Positions 47,531 to 64,000 of a DNA stretch of 64,000 nt are shown in pieces. Position numbers and translations under genes: made by a program. The notes under the pieces were generated by a model, which made no database searches, was not told the DNA's origin, and saw nothing but the letters and a program-made list of their open reading frames with translations. Each line of letters opens with the position of its first letter. Within the stretch, counting starts at the first letter, position 1. The stretch is from contig CM039199.1 of the NCBI GenBank assembly GCA_008360975.2, positions 186,001-250,000 on the forward strand, written 5' to 3'. Source of the stretch: Lichenostomus cassidix. Taxonomy: Eukaryota > Chordata > Aves > Passeriformes > Meliphagidae.

Positions 47531-48857
47531 GATACACAGCAGAACTGTTGGTGATTGCTCTGGAGCTGCTTTGGCACAGGTTTGAATCAGGTTTCATTAG
47601 TATATTTGCTGAGAGTAATCTTCAGGTTCATGCCAATCTCTGCAGATCTGTTCTCTGTCTCCAGTTTTGGTCACCTTTTGTTTGCCAGGTGAAACCAAGT
47701 CTAGTTGAAACACCATTCTTCTTGCAGTTTGAGGACTAAGATACAGTGCTTTAAAAGCTTCCCTTTTTTGTGATAAACATCCTTAGAAATATTCTGGTTT
47801 CAAGTGGCTGAAAGACTATGTTACCCAAATATCTTTAACACCTAAATTGTTTTAATTCATTTAAGAATTTGCAAGTTAATGAGACCATTTTGCATAAACA
47901 ATGTCTGAACCATGGACCACTTGGATATTATGTTAAATAGCTTGAAAAGGGGCCCTGAGTAGTTTTACTTTCAGAAATGCTGCCACAACATCACTGTACT
48001 CTAATTTGGCCATAGCTTGGTTTTTCTCATATCAAATAATTTTTCACATCTAATCTCCATATCAAAACATCAGAATGTACCAAACTATTTGCAGACCAGT
48101 CACATGGTAATAGAGAATTCTTGTTGCATGGCCTACAAAATTAATGTACCTTGTGAGTATAAAGAAATCAACCCTTTTGTTATTTGCAACCTCTTGTGTC
48201 ATTCTCAAGTATTTGCCAGCCTGATAGGTGTATTGATAACAGTATGGTCCTCATAACTTAAAAAAATACGTTGAGGTTATTTCCAGCTGTGGCTGAGTCC
48301 GTTACTTGCTTTTCATTAGTTTCAAAGATTTCATTAGTAGGGTCATGCTTTTTTCAGCAGTGTTAGAAGTATACTGTTTATTTCATTAGTGGTTCTTTGG
48401 ATTTCTAAAATACACAGGAACATGAGAAATTCACTGAAAAGAAGGGATGTGTGCCCCTACTCCAAGACATTAATGACTCTTGTAAGCCTATAGTAATAAC
48501 AAATAATAACAGAGCTAGGGAACTGAAACATGCTTGGTTTATAATTAAGTCTAGATAACATCATCTTTCAAAGCACTCTATTAAGCAAAACCAAAATAGT
48601 GAGAATCTTCACTCTAACAGGTGCAGTCACTGTAATTAAATGTTTGCATAAAGGAAAAAGAGGATGATCTGCATATGTATGCAGGGCTGCAGTTTGTTTA
48701 CTGTGAATCAGAGTGATTTTGCTATTAAACAAAACTTAATTTCTCACAACATGAATGCTTGCATGTTTAAATGTGCTGAGGGGTTGTTGCCTGTGTGCTA
48801 ATTATAATGTTTATCAGAGTGATATCAAGCAGGTAATTGAGTAGAGCCACAAGCTAG

Positions 48858-50261
<1,404 letters not shown>

Positions 50262-50314
50262 GCCTGAACTTCTGAATTCGACAGATGTTCCAGTGAACAA
50301 GACAGGTTCAGAAG
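50262..50314 (+). CDS. GTF2I: R2-R3 linker exon
   Basis: 53 nt, phase 2-1, acceptor aatctttcag, donor G|gtaggt. It reads (K)PELLNSTDVPVNKTGSE, the counterpart of human HELLNSTRED.... It completes the Lys codon split at the end of the R2 core. Confidence 0.92.
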
Positions 50315-54091
<3,777 letters not shown>

Positions 54092-54150
54092 GCCAGAGCT
54101 GCTAAGTCTCACTTCGACTGAAGTTACTCAGCCCCGGTCGAATACCCCAG
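54092..54150 (+). CDS. GTF2I: R3-R4 linker exon
   Basis: 59 nt, phase 2-1, acceptor ctgattgcag, donor G|gtaaga. It reads (R)PELLSLTSTEVTQPRSNTP, matching human PELLTHSTTEVTQPRTNTP. Confidence 0.94.
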
Positions 54151-57100
54151 GTAAGACAGGTGCTGTCTCCAAGTGGGAATGGAAGGGATTGATGGGTAAA
54201 GGCATCTAGATCAAAGCAGCATTTTTCAAGAAGTAACCCTTGTGTGATGAGTTTGCTGGCATGTTCTTCATGAGGACTGGAAGGAGTAAACCAGTCACTG
54301 TGAATGTGGATGGCTTCCCGGATTGTGAAATCATGGTGCAGTCCAGCTGCCTTTCAATAACTAGACTGGGTCACCTTCAGACCCCCAGAGGACTGGAGCT
54401 ACTGTCCTGGCCTGAATCAAAGCTCTGGATTTGATTTGATTGGCATTTTACAGCTGACCCTGGGCTTTTTCAGGTCTCTGTTGGTAAGGAATTGTAGGGA
54501 CTTCTTGAAAGCATGAAGTCCCTTTAACAGGGAGAAAAATCAGTTTGGGGTTTATTTCCAATTGCCCTGAATTGAAGTCTCTTGATGCTTTCTTGCTACA
54601 GGAATGTGCAATCCAGATCTCATTGGGTTTTTTAGGAGGATGTATCTGCTTGTAGTAATAACACAAGCCAAGATTCACAGCTTCCCATGCTTTTACACAC
54701 ACACAGCTTGCTGCAGGAAAAAAATAAAAAGAAGGAATGTGATTTAATAGTCATGCAATCAGTAGTCATCTTACATCATCACAATGTATTGTGGATTTTT
54801 TTTTTTTTTTATTTTAGGAAAAAACTCATATTCAGTAAGAGGGTAGTAAAACAGCAAAGGCTGTTTTCCTGGTAGAGCAGAGGAAAAGGCAGCATTGAGT
54901 TTGGGTTTTTTTAGAAGTAGTAACAGCAGGTGTCAGTGACAGCAGTGAAAAACCCAACTAATAAAATCCTCTTTCTGAAAGAACAGGCGAGTAGTCATGA
55001 TGATTCTTAAACTTGAGACTGTTGGAATGTATGGAATAATACTTCCTTTTTTTTTACTGATTATTTCACTGTATTTTTCACTAACTGAATTTTCACTAAC
55101 TGTAGGTGATTCTGGAATTACCAGTGCCCACCAGGCTTGCTGGGGTCCAGGGTCTGATATCAGAGAGATGAACACACTGGGCTTAAAGCCCAGTAAAAAC
55201 CACTTCCCCAGACAAAGGCCAAGGATAATCTTGCTGCAGATGCAAACTTAAAGTTGCTAAAGAATATTAGACTTTTAAAAGCAAAATATTATTATTTTGG
55301 AAAATAGTAATCCTGTGCCATCAACAGTTTGTGAATAACAATGTTTTTAAAGTAAATTAGTCTGATTCTTTTGCCACTAGGACTATAACATGTGAGTAAG
55401 TGTAAACACACATGCAGGTGTTAAATACCTGTGAGATCTATCCAGTAAGTACACCAAAAGAATATTAATGCATCTTGCCATGGAAGTATAAGACACTAGA
55501 AATAAACAAAATAAGTAATTTATGAATCAAAAATCTTATTTGGAAACAAAACATTTCTGTATAGCTTCCTCCCTGCAAGCCTTCCACAGCTTGGAATCGG
55601 TAACTCAGTAGCAGTTAATTGTTATTTGTCAGTCGTGATGAAAGGTAATGAAGTATGATGCCATGGGTTGATACAGACCACAGGCATCCCACAAAAGCTG
55701 CTCACTCACTCCCCTCTGCAGCTGAACAGAGGACAGAAAATATAACAAAGGGTTCACGGCTGAGATAAAGACTGGAAGAGATCCCTTGTCAAATACCACC
55801 ATGGGCAAAAGAGGCACAACTTAGAGATATAAGGTGAATTTATTGCTAACAAAATCAGAGCAGGATAATGAGAAGTAAAATAAGCCCTTAAAAACACCTT
55901 CCTCCCCACCTCCCTCCTTGCAGCTCTTCCTTCTGCCCCTGCAGTGCAAGGAGGCAGGAAATGGCGGACATGGTCAGGTTATCAACCACAGCTTCTCCGG
56001 CTGCTCAGCGAGAGGAGTCAATCCCCTGCTGCACCGCACCGTGGGATCCCTCCCATGGGAGAGTTCTCTGCAAAATTCTGCAACGTGACTCCATCTCACG
56101 AGTAGCAGTCCTTCCCCAGACTGCTGCAACATCTTCATGTACATGCCACAGGCAACAGTTCTCCCCATACTGCTGCAGCATGGATCACTTTTCCATGAGA
56201 TGCAGTCTTCCAAGGACAGGCTGCTCCAGCATGGGAGCAGGGCCTCCTCTTTCCATGGGTCTCCCACAGGATCACAGCCTCCTCGAGGCATCCACCTGCT
56301 CTGGTGTGGAGCTTCTCCATGGGCTGCAAGTGGATCTCTGCATCCCCTGTGGAGCTGCTTCACCATGGTCATCATCACGGCCTGCAGAGGAATCTCAGCT
56401 CTGGCACCTGGAGCGCCTCCTCCCCCACCTTCTTCACTGACCTCAGTGTCTGTACAGTTGTTCCTCTCACATGTTCTCACCCTGCTTTTCTCTGGCCACA
56501 ATTACAACTGTGCCACCACTTTTTTTGTTTATCTTTCTTAAAACTGTTATCACAGAAGCATTACCACCATCTCTAACTGGCCCAGCTTTGGCCAGTGGCA
56601 TGTCCATCTTTGGGGCCACCAGGGATTGGCTCTGCTGGACATGGTGGAAGCTTCTAGCAGCTTCTCACACAACCCACCCCTGTAGCTGCCCTGCTACCAA
56701 AAGCCAGGCCATGCAAAACCCCTACAATGCCATTTATTAGGGAAAAAAAGGTGCTTTTTATTGGACATCCTTTGCTTTCTTCTCTAAGCTACAAACTATC
56801 TATACTGCCTAGCACTCCTGTGATCGGCCTTTATTTACAATAGAGAATAGGACTGACAATGATTTCTTAATGCTTAATCAAAATGTTTAGCAAAGCACTT
56901 TTAATCTTCATGTTCTACTCTAGAGTTATTATACACTGTGATAATGAATTCCAGTTTTGTAAGAATTACTAAAATAATTTCATCCTGCATCTAGAGGCTC
57001 TGAAGAGCAAGTTCTACTTGGGTCAGTGTCTGAAATTTGTAACTACATTTAAACAGATTTTTCATTGTGTAGAGGGAATTACATGTATCATTTAAGCTGC

Positions 57101-57258
57101 TGTTAATAATCATTACATTGTGTGTCTCTGTCTTCTCAGATGTGATTGTGTTGTTAGTTTTCAAGTTAATACGTTGAAAGAAGTGTGTTCAAATGTGCCT
57201 TTATATCTACAGCTGGGTAATCCTCTGACATATCTATTTTTGGTTTTTTGGTTTTCAG
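54151..57258 (+). other. GTF2I: Intron before R4
   Basis: 3.1 kb. It holds the ERVK-type LTR at 55664-56726. The rest has no supported feature. Confidence 0.75.
55664..56726 (-). mobile_element. Solo LTR, 6-bp TSD
   Basis: The 1063-bp element is flanked by a perfect 6-bp ATGCCA at 55658-55663 and 56727-56732. The minus-strand start is TGTAGGGGTTTTGC and the end ...ATCAACCCA. AATAAA lies on the minus strand near 55834-55839. The middle is GC-rich with overlapping open frames on both strands (55961-56541, up to 175 codons) that have no recognisable protein domain. The 6-bp duplication suggests ERVK. Confidence 0.88.
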
Positions 57259-57330
57259 TGAAAGAAGAATGGAATGCCAAGATCACAAAACTAAGAATGC
57301 AAGTAGAAGATATATTTAGCATGAAGTTCT
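57259..57330 (+). CDS. GTF2I: R4 I-repeat, first half exon
   Basis: 72 nt, phase 1-1, acceptor ttggttttcag, donor T|gtaagt. It reads VKEEWNAKITKLRMQVED, then IFSMKF. It matches human [20 protein letters not shown]. Confidence 0.95.
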
Positions 57331-58521
<1,191 letters not shown>

Positions 58522-58580
58522 GCCTGAGCTTGTCACTTCCTATTTGCCTCTAAGACTGGCTAATAAAATAAAGAAAAAAG
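58522..58580 (+). CDS. GTF2I: R4-R5 linker exon 1
   Basis: 59 nt, phase 2-1, acceptor caacttctag, donor G|gtaaac. It reads (K)PELVTSYLPLRLANKIKKK. It matches human PELVISYLPPGMASKI but ends in a KIKKK basic run. Confidence 0.93.
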
Positions 58581-59215
58581 GTAAACAATTAAGTATTATT
58601 TGCTGCCATCAATTTGTGAATACTTCCTTTCTGCTTCCCTAGCAGACTGAGAGATCTTTGTGGTTGAAAAATACAGCTATTTTAAATAAAAGACATTATT
58701 TAAGATGATCTACCATAGGAGCCTCTCAATCTGCTATTATTTGAGAAAGACATTCAAACCATAAATGTATCTGCTTTTTTTACTTAACTATTCTAGTACA
58801 GAAAATGCAATTTACTCAATTTTGACAACCTTTTCACTTTTAATGGCTTCAACCATATTTAATTTAGAGCTTTGAAGTGCAGTAAATAATAATGATGTTT
58901 TATAAGAAAAGAATAAAATAATCTTTTGTCTGTAGAAAATTCAGATATAATTTTTTTGTTATTTAGATAATATTAAGTACCAAAAGTGTTCTTCACACTT
59001 AGAAAAAAATGAAGTTTTCTGAATTAGTAGAAAATCTAGGTGTGCCTTTTCAAGAACGCTAAACCTGCTTTTTAAGGTTGTGAGCATCACTGTATTGTTC
59101 AGGTTTTACTGTGCAGACTGTATTTAGTTGTCTGTTGGAATTCTCAGAATGCAGCTAGTTTTTTATTAGCTGTGCAGGATTTGTGCTTTACACCTTGTGT
59201 TCTTTTGGCTTCCAG
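58581..59215 (+). other. GTF2I: Intron in the R4-R5 linker
   Basis: About 635 bases of AT-rich intron with no feature. Confidence 0.7.
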
Positions 59216-59299
59216 TAATTAGTCCAAGGATTTCCAAAGAGTCACGAAGTTCTGCAGACAATTCAAGTGTCCCAGAGATTGAAGTTACTATTGATGACA
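59216..59299 (+). CDS. GTF2I: R4-R5 linker exon 2
   Basis: 84 nt, phase 1-1, acceptor ggcttccag. It reads VISPRISKESRSSADNS, then SVPEIEVTIDD. Human has SKVPEIEVTVE here. The donor is ACA|gtatgg, chosen because it restores phase 1 and joins to the next exon as A|GT = Ser. Confidence 0.85.
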
Positions 59300-59785
59300 G
59301 TATGGAAGAAATATCCTTAAATATTCTTCTGATGTTCTTTTATTCTTCGATGTTTTCTGTTCTTCTAAGCTTTCATAGCCCATAAGTAGCATACACTTCA
59401 CGTAGCAAACTCCACTTCAAGATTCCAGATACACTTCAATATAGAAACAGTTTTATTTTTCATTTCTGAAATAAACTGGATACTATGTAGATGATGCTTA
59501 GGTAAAATGTTGGAGTTTTATGGCTTGCTTAGACACATTAATTCAAGCAAAGATGTGGGAACTGATGTAGTGCTGAGCAGAGAAATGACAGACGTGACCA
59601 GTAGTATTAAATACTTAAATACAACTCTAGAAGAATTTCTTAAGGGCTTTTTTTTTTTTTTTATTCTGCTCTTGATTCAGAATTGAAGATTTCTCTGGTA
59701 ATCAAATTTGATGCATTGCTCTTTTTCTTTTTGTATGATGTGTTGAGTCTGCTCTCTGCATTATATATGTAATGTCTCTTCATAG
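59300..59785 (+). other. GTF2I: Intron in the R4-R5 linker
   Basis: About 490 bases with no feature. Confidence 0.7.
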
Positions 59786-59881
59786 GTCCTATTAAAGCAC
59801 AAACATCAGATGCTCAAACTAATTCTCAAACTAATGGCTCCAATACAAATTTGAAGCCACAAGGGAGAGAGTTTTCTTTTG
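59786..59881 (+). CDS. GTF2I: R4-R5 linker exon 3
   Basis: 96 nt, phase 1-1, acceptor tcttcatag, donor G|gtaagt. It reads SPIKAQTSDAQTNSQTNGS, then NTNLKPQGREFSF. It corresponds to human PQTSAVRTPTQTNGSN...KPRGREFSF. Confidence 0.94.
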
Positions 59882-63425
<3,544 letters not shown>

Positions 63426-63478
63426 GCCTGAGATGCTTGAGACAGCTGTCAAAGAAAATTCTGCTAGAAGCCCCCAAA
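63426..63478 (+). CDS. GTF2I: R5-R6 linker exon
   Basis: 53 nt, phase 2-1, acceptor gtttgcag, donor A|gtgagt. It reads (K)PEMLETAVKENSARSPQ. It matches human PEMFETAIKESTSSKSP. Confidence 0.93.
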
Positions 63479-63973
63479 GTGAGTTTTGCAACTGTTTAAC
63501 TTTCTAGATGACAGTTTATCTCAGGGTTAAATACTAATTATGAGAGCAGTATGCTGGTAATAAATTTCTGAAAGAGTTATTCTACTTCACAGTTGCTTGG
63601 TTTGTTTGCTTTCTTGATTGTTTTTAAGATGGGAAAAGCACTTACCAGTTACAGTTAAAATATAGCTCTAACAGGAGAATATTAATATTTTAGAGTTATT
63701 TACAAACAATTGTGTCTCTAATGTATTCTTTATCAAAATGTAGCCAGTAATGTAGGATTCACAGGAGTTATTCATGTCTAGAGATAAATTATTTGCTCCT
63801 AGTATGTAGATGATCTAAATGACACATATACCAGAGTCAGGAGTGCAGATAGGCAGTAGAAAATTGTGTCAGGTAGGTGGGTCATGGAATAAATGCTCCC
63901 ATTTTGAAACTAGAACTGGGTCCTCTTTGAAAACTTTGCCAATATTTATAATTTTGCAACATTTTCTTTATAG
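63479..63973 (+). other. GTF2I: Intron at the right edge
   Basis: About 495 bases with no feature. Confidence 0.6.
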
Positions 63974-64000
63974 ATGAAACAGAAGGTTTTGAGCTCTCTA
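63974..64000 (+). CDS. GTF2I: Possible next linker exon, cut by window end
   Basis: After a good acceptor (attttctttatag) the phase-1 frame reads NETEGFELS and runs off the window. It does not clearly match the human linker at this place, so it may be a diverged exon or a chance acceptor. Confidence 0.35.

Noticed and set aside
55961..56541. Overlapping frames of 134-175 codons on both strands
   Set aside because: They lie inside a solo LTR bounded by a perfect 6-bp duplication and match no protein family I know.

Overview
The window is vertebrate nuclear DNA, and almost certainly avian: a typical 3'-end CR1 retrotransposon lies near 63.0-63.3 kb and many LTR insertions with clear target-site duplications are present. 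The LTR load suggests a passerine, but that is inference. All convincing protein-coding sequence is on the + strand and belongs to one multi-exon gene, GTF2I (general transcription factor II-I, TFII-I), seen from the end of the linker after I-repeat R1 through R5. The promoter, leucine zipper, R1 and R6 are outside the window.

Left part (1-3.6 kb): intron with a solo LTR, then one linker exon (2769-2828) and a truncated remnant of a second linker exon (3595-3605).

Middle (3.6-39.9 kb): a tandem array of six units. Each unit carries an intact copy of two consecutive linker exons, here called alpha (63 nt, 21 aa) and beta (105-114 nt, 35-38 aa). Three units also carry a decayed copy of a third exon, gamma. 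In human GTF2I these three exons occur once each, between R1 and R2, and gamma and alpha are the two cassette exons that distinguish the TFII-I isoforms (recalled family knowledge). All six alpha and all six beta exons keep consensus splice sites, no stop codons and phase 1-1 boundaries, so any subset would splice in frame. Full inclusion would give a linker of about 340 aa in place of about 56-60. The array is interrupted by unit-specific LTR insertions, a 6.7-kb LTR-flanked endogenous retrovirus-like element (19.2-25.9 kb) and a 500-N assembly gap inside the array (31957-32456), so the true copy number is uncertain.

Right part (39.9-64 kb): ordinary single-copy GTF2I. R2, R3, R4 and R5 are each split over two exons (a short helical half and a 184-nt core exon) with short linker exons between them. 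Introns carry four more LTR insertions and the CR1. No RNA gene, CRISPR array or second protein gene was found. Most other open frames are intronic or lie inside transposons.
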